From JAOUFP01 sp963801505 (GTDB lineage Bacteria > Nitrospirota > Thermodesulfovibrionia > Thermodesulfovibrionales > UBA6898), in contig CAWDEY010000022.1 of NCBI GenBank assembly GCA_963801505.1, forward strand, positions 62,001 through 126,000: a stretch of 64,000 bases of DNA, read 5' to 3'. Numbering within the stretch: the stretch's first letter is position 1; the number at the start of each line of letters is the position of its first letter. Shown in pieces: positions 21,799 to 31,489 of this stretch. Below the pieces are notes generated by a model. It had not been told where the DNA came from. It searched no databases and saw nothing but the letters and a program-made list of their open reading frames with translations. Both the position numbers and the translations under genes were made by a program.

Positions 21799-22544
21799 TA
21801 ATTCTCCTTTTTAAAACAAATAATTTTTGCAAAGCTTTCCGGTTTGAGGCTCGCGCCGCCGACAAGCGCACCGTTAACATCCTTGCAGGCCATCAGACTG
21901 TCGACATTGTCGGGAGTAACGCTCCCTCCGTAAAGGATGCGAATTTCTTCCGCTTTACTGCCATATAAATTTACAAGCAGCTTACGTATATATGCATGAA
22001 CTTCCTGTGCCTGCTCATTTGTAGCGGTTTTGCCGGTGCCTATCGCCCATATCGGCTCATAGGCAACTACAAGATCTTCAGGTCCGACCTCAGCAAGGCC
22101 CATCTCGACTTCCCTCTTTATCACGTCAAAGGTCTTGTGGGCCTCCCTTTCTTCAAGCGACTCTCCTACACAGAATATCACACCGAGGCCGGCCTTCTTT
22201 GCGGCCCTGATCTTCCTGTTTACGATCACATCCTCCTCAGAAAAATACTGTCGCCTTTCAGAATGACCGATGATAACATGTTTACAGCCGGCATCAATAA
22301 GCATCATAGGCGAAACCTCTCCTGTATACGCGCCCTTCTCTTCCCAGAATATATCCTGAGCAGCGAGCTGAACATTAGTATCCCTTATCTCTTCAGAAGC
22401 TGCTGAAAGAGAAGTAAAAGGCGGTGCTATAACAATATCCACATCAGTGACATTTTTAACGGCAGGGCCGAAACTGCGCAGAAACTCCCTTGTTTCCGCG
22501 ATGGTTTTATTCATCTTCCAGTTAGCTGCAATGAAATATTTCAT
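21798..22544 (-). CDS. tpiA: Triosephosphate isomerase
   Basis: A 248-aa TIM-barrel enzyme interconverting dihydroxyacetone phosphate and glyceraldehyde 3-phosphate. Visible motifs are AANWKMNKT (with the catalytic Lys), GHSERRQYFSE (catalytic His in the isomerase context), VAYEPIWAIGTGKTA (catalytic Glu and the mobile loop) and ILYGGSVTPDN plus GALVGGASL at the phosphate site. Length is normal. It directly precedes secG with which it shares an end/start junction. Confidence 0.97.
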   Translation of the reverse strand: MKYFIAANWKMNKTIAETREFLRSFGPAVKNVTDVDIVIAPPFTSLSAASEEIRDTNVQLAAQDIFWEEKGAYTGEVSPMMLIDAGCKHVIIGHSERRQYFSEEDVIVNRKIRAAKKAGLGVIFCVGESLEEREAHKTFDVIKREVEMGLAEVGPEDLVVAYEPIWAIGTGKTATNEQAQEVHAYIRKLLVNLYGSKAEEIRILYGGSVTPDNVDSLMACKDVNGALVGGASLKPESFAKIICFKKEN

Positions 22545-22562
22545 GGTCGTCTAATTTAATGC

Positions 22563-22604
22563 ATACACCAAATCCTTGTCAAGTCAGACGTGGATTTGGT
22601 GTAT
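22563..22604 (-). repeat. Perfect 13-bp inverted repeat between pth and tpiA
   Basis: ATACACCAAATCC (22563-22575) and GGATTTGGTGTAT (22592-22604) are exact inverted copies with a 16-nt loop. There is no T-run, so it is not a classical terminator. It may stabilise or process the polycistronic transcript, or be a protein-binding site. Confidence 0.5.
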
Positions 22605-22614
22605 AGATTTATGT

Positions 22615-23166
22615 TCAGTTAAACCTGTTCATGGCCCTTTCAACGCCGTCAATAATAATGGAATGTACTGATTCGGCCGCTTTCACTATTACTTCCTTAA
22701 TCACCTGCATCTCGTTTCTACTGAATCTTGATAAAACATACTTTTCCGTTGGCACAAACGGGTCACGGCCAATACCTATTTTGACCCTTATAAATTCCTG
22801 AGTCCCGATATTCTGTATAATCGATTCAATCCCTTTATGTCCGCCGGAAGAGCCTTTTTTTCGTATTTTCAGGATCCCGCACTCAAGGTCGAGATCATCA
22901 TGAATGACTATAAGTCTTTCAGGAGAAATATTCGATTTTCGCATAATTTCCCGTACAGCGATACCGCTCCTGTTCATGAAAGTCAAAGGCTCTAAAAGGA
23001 TGATCTTCTCATCTCCCAGAGAGCCTTTAGATATTCTGTAAGCTTCTTTTTCCTTAAACTCTAACTGTAATTTTCGAATAAGCCCATCGAGCACCAGAAA
23101 GCCGGCGTTATGTCTAGTTTTGTCATACCTGCTTCCCGGATTTCCCAGTCCGGCAATAAGCCACAA
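22615..23166 (-). CDS. pth: Peptidyl-tRNA hydrolase
   Basis: A 183-aa esterase that releases tRNA from stalled peptidyl-tRNA. It shows GLGNPGSRYDKTRHNAGF (catalytic His in RHN), FMNRSGIAV, and VIHDDLDLECGILKIRKKGSSGGHKGIES. The start codon is TTG at 23166 with AGGAGA upstream; the first residues WLIAGLGNPG cannot be shortened. It lies just after rplY as in the conserved prs-rplY-pth order. Confidence 0.95.
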   Translation of the reverse strand: MWLIAGLGNPGSRYDKTRHNAGFLVLDGLIRKLQLEFKEKEAYRISKGSLGDEKIILLEPLTFMNRSGIAVREIMRKSNISPERLIVIHDDLDLECGILKIRKKGSSGGHKGIESIIQNIGTQEFIRVKIGIGRDPFVPTEKYVLSRFSRNEMQVIKEVIVKAAESVHSIIIDGVERAMNRFN

Positions 23167-23169
23167 GAA

Positions 23170-23831
23170 TTATTTCTCCTTCTTCTCTGCGGCCCCTTCT
23201 TCTTTTTTGCCTTTCTTGACAGCAACTTCAGGCTCAATTGCAACCGCAGCTGCTTCTGCTGACGGAGCTACTTCCGCAGCCGGCGCAATAACAGTAACGA
23301 TAACATCACCGGGATCGGTCAAAACCTTTATCCCCTCTTCGAATTTCAGATCGCTTACATGAACAGACTGTCCTAATTCAAGCTTCGATATATCAAACTC
23401 GACCTTCCCGGGGATCTTGTCAGGCAGGCATTCTATTTCCACCTCTCTCAGTGCGTGCTGTATAATACCGGCGTCCCTCTTTACACCTATAGGTTCGCCG
23501 ACAGTCACAACATGGACAGAAACCCTGATAGCTTCGGTAAGAGAAACTTCAAAGAAATCCGTATGGAGCAACTCTCTGCTTATTGGGTCAACCTGGAAAT
23601 CCTTTAAAAGCGCCAGTTTCTTTTCTCCATCAGCAAAATGGAGATCCACCATCACCTGTTCCCCTGAAATTGTGTTTATAAGCTTGCAGAGTTCCTTTTT
23701 AGCCAGCTTTATAGACTGCGCTTTTCCTTCTCTATAAAGAACTGCGGGAATCATGTCCTCTCTGCGCAGGGAGCGCGCTCCCCCTTTCCCGTGTCTTCCC
23801 TTTTTTCTGCATTTATGCTGATCCTTTCCAT
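23170..23831 (-). CDS. rplY: Ribosomal protein L25 (Ctc type), frameshifted near its start
   Basis: The true start is ATG 23831, with GGAGG upstream, reading MERISINAEKREDTGKG. The frame then breaks at a run of five G (23784-23780 on the minus strand); adding one G gives GARSLRREDMIPAVLYREGK and joins the long open frame that ends at 23170. The full protein is about 220 aa, the size of CTC-type L25 with an acidic/Ala-rich C-terminal extension (EVAPSAEAAAVAIEPEVAVKK). It binds 5S rRNA. A homopolymer error is the simplest explanation, since the gene sits in a conserved operon and all other residues are intact. Confidence 0.85.
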
Positions 23832-23856
23832 TTTTCCTCCTCTTTATGAATCTTCA

Positions 23857-24799
23857 CTATACAAACAGTGAACTTATAGAAGATTCTTCATGAATCCTTT
23901 TAATTGCCTCTCCGAGCAAGAGGTGCTATACTTAAGACCGTCAGCTTCTTGCACAGCTCCTTTTTGCTGTCCAGGGGTATCGTATTTGTAACGATAAGTT
24001 CCTCCATCACGGAGTTATTTACCCTTTCTATCGCGCATCCGAAAGCACCGCATGGGTACAGGCGGCCAAACCCTTTTTGCGCCCTGTTTCTCTCAGGGCC
24101 TGCAGCCTGTGCCGTGGTCCCACCTGTGTCGACCATATCATCAAGTAAGAGCGTATCCTTATTTTCGACATCTCCGATTACGTTCATGATCTGGGATACA
24201 TTGGCCTTTTCACGTCTTTTATCAATAATTGCGATGGAACACTCGAGTTTTTTTGCAAATGCCCTTGCCCGCTCCACACCGCCGGCATCGGGTGAGACGA
24301 TCACGAGGTTGTCGAAATCATATTTTTTCTGTATATAATCTAGAAGCACAGGAGCTGCATAAAGATTATCGACGGGGATATTGAAAAAACCCTGTATCTG
24401 GGCCGCGTGAAGATCCATCGTAAGCACCCTGTTTGTCCCGACCGCGGTTATCAGGTCAGCCACAAGTTTTGGCGGATATCGGCACCCTCGGCTGGACCTT
24501 TCTGTCCTGTCTCGCGTATCCATAGTAAGGAATAACAGCGGTTATTCGCTCGGCCGAGGCCCTCTTGAGGGCATCGACGATTAGAAGCAACTCCATGATA
24601 TTGTCATTGACCGGCGTGCAGGTCGACTGGATGACAAAGACATCAGACCCTCTTACATTTTCATTGATCTGCACCATGATCTCGCCGTCACTGAATCTCG
24701 ATACCGTCGCATCCCCCAAAGCCAGATTGAGATAGGTTGCAATCTCCTTGCAAGTTCCGTATGGGCAGTACCCGTAAAGAGCTTCAGACCCTGTGGCAT
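23857..24799 (-). CDS. prs: Ribose-phosphate pyrophosphokinase with five single-base indels
   Basis: Starting at ATG 24799 (GGAGGAG upstream) the protein begins MPQGLKLFTGTAHTELA and, with frames joined, ends IHEESSISSLFV at TAG 23857, about 314 aa, exactly the family length. Frame changes occur near 24746 (base missing), 24467-24470 (extra A), 24100 (extra base), 24031-24042 (base missing) and 23914 (extra base). The motifs are intact: YGYARQDRK, TMDLHAAQIQGFF, LVIVSPDAGGVERARAFAK and DTLLLDDMVDTGGT for PRPP formation. An essential enzyme with so many indels but no lost residues points to sequence errors rather than decay. Confidence 0.85.
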
Positions 24800-24897
24800 T
24801 GCTCCTCCAAAAAAGTTAAAAGTTGAGAGAGGAGGAAACTTAAAAGAATTTTTCCTGCTAACTTAAACTCTAACTTCCTGATTTCTCTGCAAATTAC

Positions 24898-24972
24898 TGG
24901 CTGGGGCGGGAGGATTCGAACCTCCAGATGGGAGATCCAAAGTCTCCTGACTTGCCGTTTGTCGACGCCCCA
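24898..24972 (-). tRNA. tRNA-Gln (anticodon TTG)
   Basis: On the minus strand a full cloverleaf is visible: acceptor TGGGGCG / CGCCCCA, D arm GAC...GTC, anticodon stem GGAGA / TCTCC with loop CTTTGGA (anticodon TTG), T arm GGAGG TTCGAAT CCTCC, and an encoded CCA. It lies between ispE and prs, a conserved position in many bacteria. Confidence 0.95.
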
Positions 24973-25007
24973 AGATACCGTCAAACCCGGTAAAAAGAAA
25001 ATGACAT

Positions 25008-25877
25008 TCACACCTCGTTTACTATTTCCAATTCATCGTTGCTATTTAGCGTCCTGACAACCCTGCACCAATTCCCTGGCATGTTTTTTGAGGCCTTGAC
25101 AGCTTCTTCATTTGTGTTAAAAACACCGAAAACTGTGGAACCGCTTCCGCTCATCAAGGACAATAATGCGCCGTCCTGCGCCAGCATCCTTTTGATCTCG
25201 CTGACTATCGGAAATTTTCTGATAACTACCTCTTCAAGGTCATTAAATACAGTATCACGCAGAGAGGCAAAGTTCTTCCTGTCAAGAGCCTGACAGAAAA
25301 GTTTAATATCAACAGGTTTTTTTGTCAACCTTGTTTCAAATAAATTATACGCCCAGGCAGTGGAAACTGCTATATCCGGTTTTACAAGGAGGATAACCAT
25401 TGCCCCTTCTGAATTAAGTTCCGTCACTTTTTCACCGCGTCCTTCAACAAGCGCGAGTGCTCCTCCAAGAAAAAAAGAGACATCAGAGCCGATCTCGGCG
25501 TCGAGTCTCATGAGTGTGCCCTTGTCAAAGTTAAGCCCCCACAGCCTGTTCAGGCCAATGAGGGTACATGCGGCATCACTGCTTCCTCCACCGAGCCCTG
25601 CAGCAACCGGTATATTTTTTTTCAATTCGATCCTTACGCCGGACTTATAAAAAGAAACCCTTTTGAGCAAAGCTGCTGCCTTATGGACGAGATTCATCTC
25701 TGAAGGGATATTCAGGTCAGACAGCACATGGATATCTGGCGCTTCCTCAAAGGAGAGTATATCAAAAAGGTCCACACACTGCATGGCACTGACAATATTA
25801 TGATAACCGTCCCCCCTTTTATCCAAAACGGACAAAAACCAGTTTATTTTTGCAGGGGCCTTAAGGGAAATTTTCAT
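25008..25877 (-). CDS. ispE: 4-diphosphocytidyl-2-C-methyl-D-erythritol kinase
   Basis: A GHMP-family kinase of 289 aa in the MEP isoprenoid pathway. It opens MKISLKAPAKINWFLSVLDKRGDGYHNI, with the catalytic Lys and Asp of the family, has the ATP-binding loop PVAAGLGGGSSDAACTL and the third motif LMSGSGSTVFGVF. ATG 25877 is preferred over an in-frame TTG at 25898. It is upstream of tRNA-Gln and prs in the same direction, and close behind a TPR-protein gene. Confidence 0.95.
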   Translation of the reverse strand: MKISLKAPAKINWFLSVLDKRGDGYHNIVSAMQCVDLFDILSFEEAPDIHVLSDLNIPSEMNLVHKAAALLKRVSFYKSGVRIELKKNIPVAAGLGGGSSDAACTLIGLNRLWGLNFDKGTLMRLDAEIGSDVSFFLGGALALVEGRGEKVTELNSEGAMVILLVKPDIAVSTAWAYNLFETRLTKKPVDIKLFCQALDRKNFASLRDTVFNDLEEVVIRKFPIVSEIKRMLAQDGALLSLMSGSGSTVFGVFNTNEEAVKASKNMPGNWCRVVRTLNSNDELEIVNEV

Positions 25878-25913
25878 CTTATAATGAAGTTCAGACAATA
25901 TCCGGAGTCGGGC

Positions 25914-27611
25914 TCATTTTCGAATAATCGATTTCAGACTTTGGATCTTTTGCTCAAGCCTTTCTTTCAAGCCTTCTTCTTTTTCCGAAAAAGGCAAAGC
26001 CTTCTCCCAGCTCTCAATAGCCTTCTCAGACGCACCAAGTTCTTTTTGTACATCGCCAAGATGTTCCAAAACTACAGGGTCCTCTTTAGTTATCTCAGCC
26101 GCCTTCCTGAGGGTCTTAAGGGCCAGATCGTATCTCCCCTGTTTGTAATACACCCATCCAAGGCTGTCAAGGATATACCCGTCCTCAGGTTTAATTTCAA
26201 GCGCACGCTTAATTAGCTCGTAAGCCTCCGGAAGACTGATATTTTTATCGGCATAGGAATACCCAAGATAGTTAAGCGCATCCGCATTTTTCGGATTGAT
26301 CTCAATAGCCTTCTTCAGCTCATCCACCATAGCATCAAATCTGCCGGTCTTTTCAAATACCACAGCAAGATTGAAATGCAAGGCATCATTTTCTTTGAAC
26401 TTTAAAAGCGCGCCGGTGAGGACAGATTCCGCCTTTGCATATTCACGGAGCTTCATATGCGCATTAGCCAGATAAATGTAAATATCAGGGTTTTCCTTCT
26501 CAAACTCAAGTATCTCATTATATATCTTTATGGCATCTTCATCCCTTTTCATCTTTGAATACATATACGCAAGATGCAGGAACGCATTGATATTCTTGGG
26601 GTCTTTCTCCAGAATCTTTTTTAGCTCAACTACGGCTTCATCATTCTTTTCCATTTCTTCCAGGACAAGGGCAAGATAATAACGAATGCTTATGCTCTCC
26701 GGTTCTTCTTCCACCGCAGTCCTTAACTCGGCAAGTGCGTTGTCATACTGTTTTTCAGAAAAATAGAGCATGCCTGTCCTGACATGTATTTCGGCGTTTC
26801 CTGGATTCTGCCTGCTCAAGGCCTTTAATTCTTCCAGGGCCTTGCCGCTGTCTTTCTGTTTCAGGTAGACCTGGACAATTCTTTCCATGACCTCGGAATT
26901 ATGAGGATTGAGGGTCAATGCCTTTTCATAATTCTCTAATGCCCCTGACAGATCATCCCTGATTTCACTGATCACCCCGAGCTTAAAATATGCTGAATCG
27001 AGGTCAGGGTTAACAGCAACCGCCTTTTTCAGGTATTCTGCTGCCTTTTCATATTCCTTCCTCTCTATGGAAATAGCACCCAGCAGGTCAAGGGCCTGAA
27101 AAGCCCCTGGTTCCTTTTTAATGAGGTTTTCAAGAATCTCTACAGCGGTGTCAACTTCCTCATTATAATAATAGAGTCCTCCAAGAATAAAAAAAGCGTC
27201 ACTATTGGCAGGGTCGATCTTCACAATCTTCTTATAGATTTTTATGGCCTCTTTAAGGTTTCTCTGGCTTTTATAAATTTCACCTGCCAGAAGCAGCGTC
27301 TTCATGTCCTCAGGCTTTTCTTTTAATATTTCTTCAAGAAGAGCAACCGCTTCGGATGATTTTCCTGAATAGTACAATACATAACCAACCTGAGTTTTCA
27401 GATAAATTGACCGGGGGTCAAGTTCCAACGCCTTCTTATAATTATTGAGGGCCGCGTCCCAATCATTAGAAAGGGCCGCCTGGTATCCAAGGATATAGTA
27501 ATAATAAGATTCATAGGAAGGCTCAGACACCTTTTCCGCGGGGGTCATCTGACTAAAAACAGACGTAGAAAAAAGAAAAAACAGTAATATCGCGTATAAA
27601 AATGATTTCAT
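25914..27611 (-). CDS. Exported tetratricopeptide-repeat protein
   Basis: A 565-aa protein with a signal peptide (MKSFLYAILLFFLFSTSVFSQ) and then about a dozen TPR units through the whole length, e.g. DWDAALNNYKKALELDPRSIYLKTQ, KKAVAVNPDLDSAYFKLG and YDLALKTLRKAAEITKEDP. Such proteins are periplasmic or membrane-attached scaffolds for secretion, envelope assembly or gliding. It ends 36 nt before ispE and follows the M16 protease gene. The binding partner cannot be read from sequence. Confidence 0.88.
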   Translation of the reverse strand: MKSFLYAILLFFLFSTSVFSQMTPAEKVSEPSYESYYYYILGYQAALSNDWDAALNNYKKALELDPRSIYLKTQVGYVLYYSGKSSEAVALLEEILKEKPEDMKTLLLAGEIYKSQRNLKEAIKIYKKIVKIDPANSDAFFILGGLYYYNEEVDTAVEILENLIKKEPGAFQALDLLGAISIERKEYEKAAEYLKKAVAVNPDLDSAYFKLGVISEIRDDLSGALENYEKALTLNPHNSEVMERIVQVYLKQKDSGKALEELKALSRQNPGNAEIHVRTGMLYFSEKQYDNALAELRTAVEEEPESISIRYYLALVLEEMEKNDEAVVELKKILEKDPKNINAFLHLAYMYSKMKRDEDAIKIYNEILEFEKENPDIYIYLANAHMKLREYAKAESVLTGALLKFKENDALHFNLAVVFEKTGRFDAMVDELKKAIEINPKNADALNYLGYSYADKNISLPEAYELIKRALEIKPEDGYILDSLGWVYYKQGRYDLALKTLRKAAEITKEDPVVLEHLGDVQKELGASEKAIESWEKALPFSEKEEGLKERLEQKIQSLKSIIRK

Positions 27612-27643
27612 TTTTTTATTATGGCATAAAAGATTTTATTAGT

Positions 27644-28888
27644 TCAAAGAATGCCGTCGAGGACGTCCTTCTGAATGGGGCCGTAAGCAGTAATCGATAA
27701 CGCATTTTTCACAAGCAATCTCTCTGAAAGCTCTTTTAACTGTTTCATGCTGACCATTTCTACAGCCTTGCTGATTTCATCCGGAGAAATATACCTGCCA
27801 AAATTGATTTCCTGGCGGGCGATATTGTTCATACGGCTGTTAGTTGATTCAAGGCCAAGGATCATATTACCCTTAAGATGCCTTTTGGCCTTATCGAGCT
27901 CTTCCTCTGTAAGGGTATCTTTTAAAGAGAGCATTTCATGGATGATAAGTTCAGCAACTTCTCTTATCTTTTTTTTGCTGACCCCGGCGTAAACGCCCCA
28001 CAAACCGGTATCGATGTACATGGATGTATACGAATATACGGAATAAGCAAGTCCCCTGTTTTCCCTTATCTCCTGAAACAGGCGTGAGCTGACACCGCCA
28101 CCCAATAAGGTATTGAGTACAAACAAGGCGTACCTGTCTTCACTTGTCTGCGAAACCGAAGGTACCCCGATACAGATATGCGCTTCGGAAATGTCCTTGG
28201 TGTATACCTTTATATGACTTTTAAACTCAGGAGGAGGGCCCTTCCTGGGCTCTGAGCCTCTCCTCAGTCCCCCGAAACGTTCACGCAGCAATCCCATCAA
28301 TTCCGCAGGCTGAAATTTTCCGGCACAGGAGATAATGATATCCTTTGTCCCGTAATATTTACTGATATGGCGGATTAAATCTTCCCGTGTAAAGGAAGCT
28401 ATGGTCTCCCTCCGTCCGAGAATCGACTGGCCAAGGCCTTCATCTCCCCATATAGTCTGATTAAAAAGATCATGGATATAGTCATCAGGCGTATCCTCAA
28501 CCATCTTGACCTCTTCTTTTATGATCTTCTTCTCTTTTGCCAGTTCATCTTCAGGAAATGTGGAATGAACAAATATATCTGAAAGCAGATCAACACCCTT
28601 TTGGAGATATTCATCAAGCACCTTTATGTAAAATGCGGTATTTTCTCTCGACGTAAAGGCGTTGAGGTCACCCCCCATGGAATCTATCTCAACGGCTATG
28701 TCCTTTGGTGAACGCTTCTTCGTGCCTTTAAAAAACATATGTTCCAGAAAGTGAGATATTCCGTTCATTGCCGGAGTTTCATAACGCGATCCCACCTTGA
28801 CCCATATACCGACGGCAACAGAACGGACATTTTTAAAAGACTCCATTACCACCGGGATACCGTTTTCCAGATATTCTTTGACAAACAT
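27644..28888 (-). CDS. M16-family zinc metalloprotease (processing-peptidase like)
   Basis: A 414-aa protease with the inverted zinc motif HFLEH (H46-H50) in NGISHFLEHMFFKGTKKRS and the downstream Glu ligand in the ETPDDYIHDLFNQ region. The second domain carries RENRGLAYSVYSYTSMY, the usual R/Y element of the inactive half. It resembles the YmxG/PepR processing proteases that are often encoded next to pnp, as here. Substrate unknown. No signal peptide is seen, so it is probably cytoplasmic. Confidence 0.92.
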   Translation of the reverse strand: MFVKEYLENGIPVVMESFKNVRSVAVGIWVKVGSRYETPAMNGISHFLEHMFFKGTKKRSPKDIAVEIDSMGGDLNAFTSRENTAFYIKVLDEYLQKGVDLLSDIFVHSTFPEDELAKEKKIIKEEVKMVEDTPDDYIHDLFNQTIWGDEGLGQSILGRRETIASFTREDLIRHISKYYGTKDIIISCAGKFQPAELMGLLRERFGGLRRGSEPRKGPPPEFKSHIKVYTKDISEAHICIGVPSVSQTSEDRYALFVLNTLLGGGVSSRLFQEIRENRGLAYSVYSYTSMYIDTGLWGVYAGVSKKKIREVAELIIHEMLSLKDTLTEEELDKAKRHLKGNMILGLESTNSRMNNIARQEINFGRYISPDEISKAVEMVSMKQLKELSERLLVKNALSITAYGPIQKDVLDGIL

Positions 28889-28960
28889 TAGCGTTTCCTC
28901 AATAGTTCAGACATATTAAAGGCCTCATAATAGAAGGCCACTACTCGAAAATCTCCCCTC

Positions 28961-29011
28961 ACCCCTCTTTGCCAAAGGGGGAATCTATTCCTCCCTTTGG
29001 CAAAGGGAGGG
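28961..29011 (+). repeat. Palindromic repeat with TTTGCCAAAGG core
   Basis: CCCCTCTTTGCCAAAGGGGG and CCTCCCTTTGGCAAAGGGAGG are successive near-palindromes that also pair with one another. The element lies in the gap between the M16 protease and pnp. Similar C-rich/G-rich repeats are seen near 46270. Confidence 0.5.
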
Positions 29012-29074
29012 CCGGACGGGATTACAAATAAATGTCTCCTTTATTTTAGACGGATCTAACAAATTGCTGAAATG

Positions 29075-29097
29075 AAAAAGGGGATAAGATATCCCCT
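29075..29097 (-). terminator. Rho-independent terminator after pnp
   Basis: GGGGATA (29080-29086) and TATCCCC (29090-29096) form a 7-bp stem with a 3-nt loop. On the minus strand the stem is followed by TTTTT, 36 nt after the pnp stop. Confidence 0.8.
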
Positions 29098-29132
29098 CAA
29101 AACATGCTCACGCTTATTCGATCAGCCGGCTG

Positions 29133-31214
29133 TCAGGGTTTCTCCTGCATCGCATCTTTTCTGCTTAGCCGGATCCGGCCTGTTTTATCTATCTCTATCA
29201 CCTTAACAAGGATCTCATCACCCTCATTGACCTCATCTGTGACCTTTGCTACCCGCTTGTCAGAGAGCTGGGAGATATGCACAAGACCTTCTGTTCCGGG
29301 AATAATTTCAACGAAGGCGCCGAAATCCATTATCCTCTTGACCTTGCCCTTATATATCTTACCGAGTTCTGCCTCAGCCGTAATATTATTGATGATATCT
29401 ATGGCCTTCTGGGCTGCTTCACCATCAGCAGCAGCGATATTGATCAGACCGGAATCATCTATATTGATCTTAACACCGGTCTGTTCTATTATGCCCCTGA
29501 TTATCTTGCCGCCTGTTCCGATGACATCTCGTATCTTGTCCTGTTTTATCTGCATGGTATAGATTCTCGGAGCATGTTTGGCAAGGTCTGTGCGCGGCGA
29601 AGCAAGGGTTTCCCTGATCTTTCCGAGGATAAAAAGCCTTCCCTGTCTTGCCTGTTCAAGGGCTTTTTCCATGATTTCACGCGATATGCCGCCTATTTTA
29701 GTGTCCATCTGGAATGCCGTAATACCATTTTCCGTGCCGGTAACCTTAAAGTCCATATCACCAAGATGGTCCTCAAGCCCGAGGATATCGGTGAGAACTA
29801 CCACCTTTTCCCCTTCTTTGATAAGCCCCATGGCGATGCCGGCAACAGGCGCCTTTATAGGGACCCCTGCGTCCATCAAAGCAAGAGTGCCGCCGCATAC
29901 TGTTGCCATGGAGGAAGACCCGTTGGATTCCAGGATGTCAGAAACTATCCTTACGGTATAAGGGAACTCTGCCTTGCTCGGCATAACAGCGCTCAAAGCC
30001 CTTTCAGCCAGTATCCCGTGACCTATCTCTCTTCTTCCGGGCGATCTGAGCGGTTTTACCTCTCCGACACTGAATGGCGGGAAATTATAGTGAAGCATAA
30101 ATGTTTTGTGTGTTTCTCCGTCGAGAGAATCAATCCTCTGTTCATCATCAGATGTGCCGAGGGTCACAACAGCAAGACACTGTGTCTCTCCCCTGGTAAA
30201 AAACGAGGAACCGTGCGTCCTTGGTAATAAACCGACCTCCGCACTGATCGGACGTATCTGGTCCGGGGTCCTGCCATCAGCCCTGATGTTATCATTGAGA
30301 ATCATATTTCTTACAAGGTTCTTTTCTATATCATTAAAGGCCCCGGCAATATCTCTTGAGATATCTTTTTCACCTGTGTTGAGTGTAACAACCACTTCAC
30401 GGAGTATTGCATCAAGTGCAGCCTGTCTCATCATTTTGTCAGGGATTACAATCGCTGTTTTAATCCTTTCAAGACAGATTTCATTTATGGTATTTTTCAG
30501 GGACTCATCCTTGACCGGAGGAACAACCACCCTTTTTTCCTTGCCTGCAGCGGCCCTGAAATCATTCTGCAGTTTGCATAACTTCCTGATCTCATTATGT
30601 GCTATATCAATAGCCTCCAGCAGGTCTGCCTCACTCAATTCCTGGACACTTCCTTCGACCATAGCTACGGCATCTTCAGTGCCTGCAACCACAAGGTTGC
30701 AATCGCACTCTTCTGTTTCCCGTAGGTCCGGATTGATCACGAAGGTGCCTGAAATCCTGCCGATTCTCACAGCTGCCACAGGACCGTTAAACGGTATGTC
30801 CGAAATGTGGAGTGCTGCGGATATTGTTATAATGCCGAGGATATCAGCAATATTTTCATCGCCATATGAAAGGACACTGACAATCCCCTGGGTCTCACAA
30901 TTAAAACCCTTCGGGAAAAGAGGTCTGATCGGCCTGTCAATCAAACGCGAGGTCAGGACCTCCTTTTCTGTCGGTCTGCCTTCCCGTTTAAAAAAACCTC
31001 CGGGTATCTTGCCTGCTGAGTAGGTTTTTTCCTGGTAATCTATAGTAAGAGGGAAAAAATCAATCCCTTCTCTCGGAGTCTTGCTGCTTACCGCAGTAGC
31101 AAGCACAATGGTATCTCCATACCGGGCAACAACAGAACCATCCGCTTGTCTGGCCATCTTGCCGGTTGACAGACTCAGTTCTTTACTACGAAGATCTACA
31201 ACACTTTTTATCAT
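29133..31214 (-). CDS. pnp: Polynucleotide phosphorylase
   Basis: A 693-aa 3'-to-5' exoribonuclease with two RNase PH-like domains, each with its core motifs (FFPLTIDYQEKTYSAGKIPGG and FMLHYNFPPFSVGEVKPL), an alpha-helical linker, a KH domain (IRDVIGTGGKIIRGIIEQTG) and an S1 domain (GKIYKGKVKRIMDFGAFVEI). It degrades and tails RNA and forms part of degradosomes. It follows rpsO by five nt, the classical rpsO-pnp operon. Confidence 0.97.
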   Translation of the reverse strand: MIKSVVDLRSKELSLSTGKMARQADGSVVARYGDTIVLATAVSSKTPREGIDFFPLTIDYQEKTYSAGKIPGGFFKREGRPTEKEVLTSRLIDRPIRPLFPKGFNCETQGIVSVLSYGDENIADILGIITISAALHISDIPFNGPVAAVRIGRISGTFVINPDLRETEECDCNLVVAGTEDAVAMVEGSVQELSEADLLEAIDIAHNEIRKLCKLQNDFRAAAGKEKRVVVPPVKDESLKNTINEICLERIKTAIVIPDKMMRQAALDAILREVVVTLNTGEKDISRDIAGAFNDIEKNLVRNMILNDNIRADGRTPDQIRPISAEVGLLPRTHGSSFFTRGETQCLAVVTLGTSDDEQRIDSLDGETHKTFMLHYNFPPFSVGEVKPLRSPGRREIGHGILAERALSAVMPSKAEFPYTVRIVSDILESNGSSSMATVCGGTLALMDAGVPIKAPVAGIAMGLIKEGEKVVVLTDILGLEDHLGDMDFKVTGTENGITAFQMDTKIGGISREIMEKALEQARQGRLFILGKIRETLASPRTDLAKHAPRIYTMQIKQDKIRDVIGTGGKIIRGIIEQTGVKINIDDSGLINIAAADGEAAQKAIDIINNITAEAELGKIYKGKVKRIMDFGAFVEIIPGTEGLVHISQLSDKRVAKVTDEVNEGDEILVKVIEIDKTGRIRLSRKDAMQEKP

Positions 31215-31219
31215 TATCT

Positions 31220-31489
31220 CTATTTCCTGATTCCAAGCCGACCAATAACATTATCGTATCGCTCTTTATTTTTAGATTTAACATAGTCGAGTAATTTTCT
31301 TCTCTGACTTACAAGCTTCAACAGACCTCTCCTTGAATGGTGGTCCTTAGCATGAGTTTTGAAGTGTTCAGTAAGATATACTATCCGGTCGCTCAGAATT
31401 GCTATCTGCACCTCAGGTGACCCGGTGTCTTTATCGTGCTGCTTAAACTCACTAATGATATTCTGCTTTTTCTCCTTATCCATTCCCAT
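31220..31489 (-). CDS. rpsO: Ribosomal protein S15
   Basis: An 89-aa 30S protein with the typical signature DTGSPEVQIAILSDRIVYLTEHFKTHAKDHHSRRGLLKLVSQRRKLLDYVK. It binds 16S rRNA early in assembly. The length is exactly the family norm. It is followed by pnp. GGTGGTGAG precedes the ATG. Confidence 0.98.
   Translation of the reverse strand: MGMDKEKKQNIISEFKQHDKDTGSPEVQIAILSDRIVYLTEHFKTHAKDHHSRRGLLKLVSQRRKLLDYVKSKNKERYDNVIGRLGIRK

Noticed and set aside
29277..31023. Two frames of about 300 aa antisense to pnp
   Set aside because: Shadows of the pnp coding sequence.
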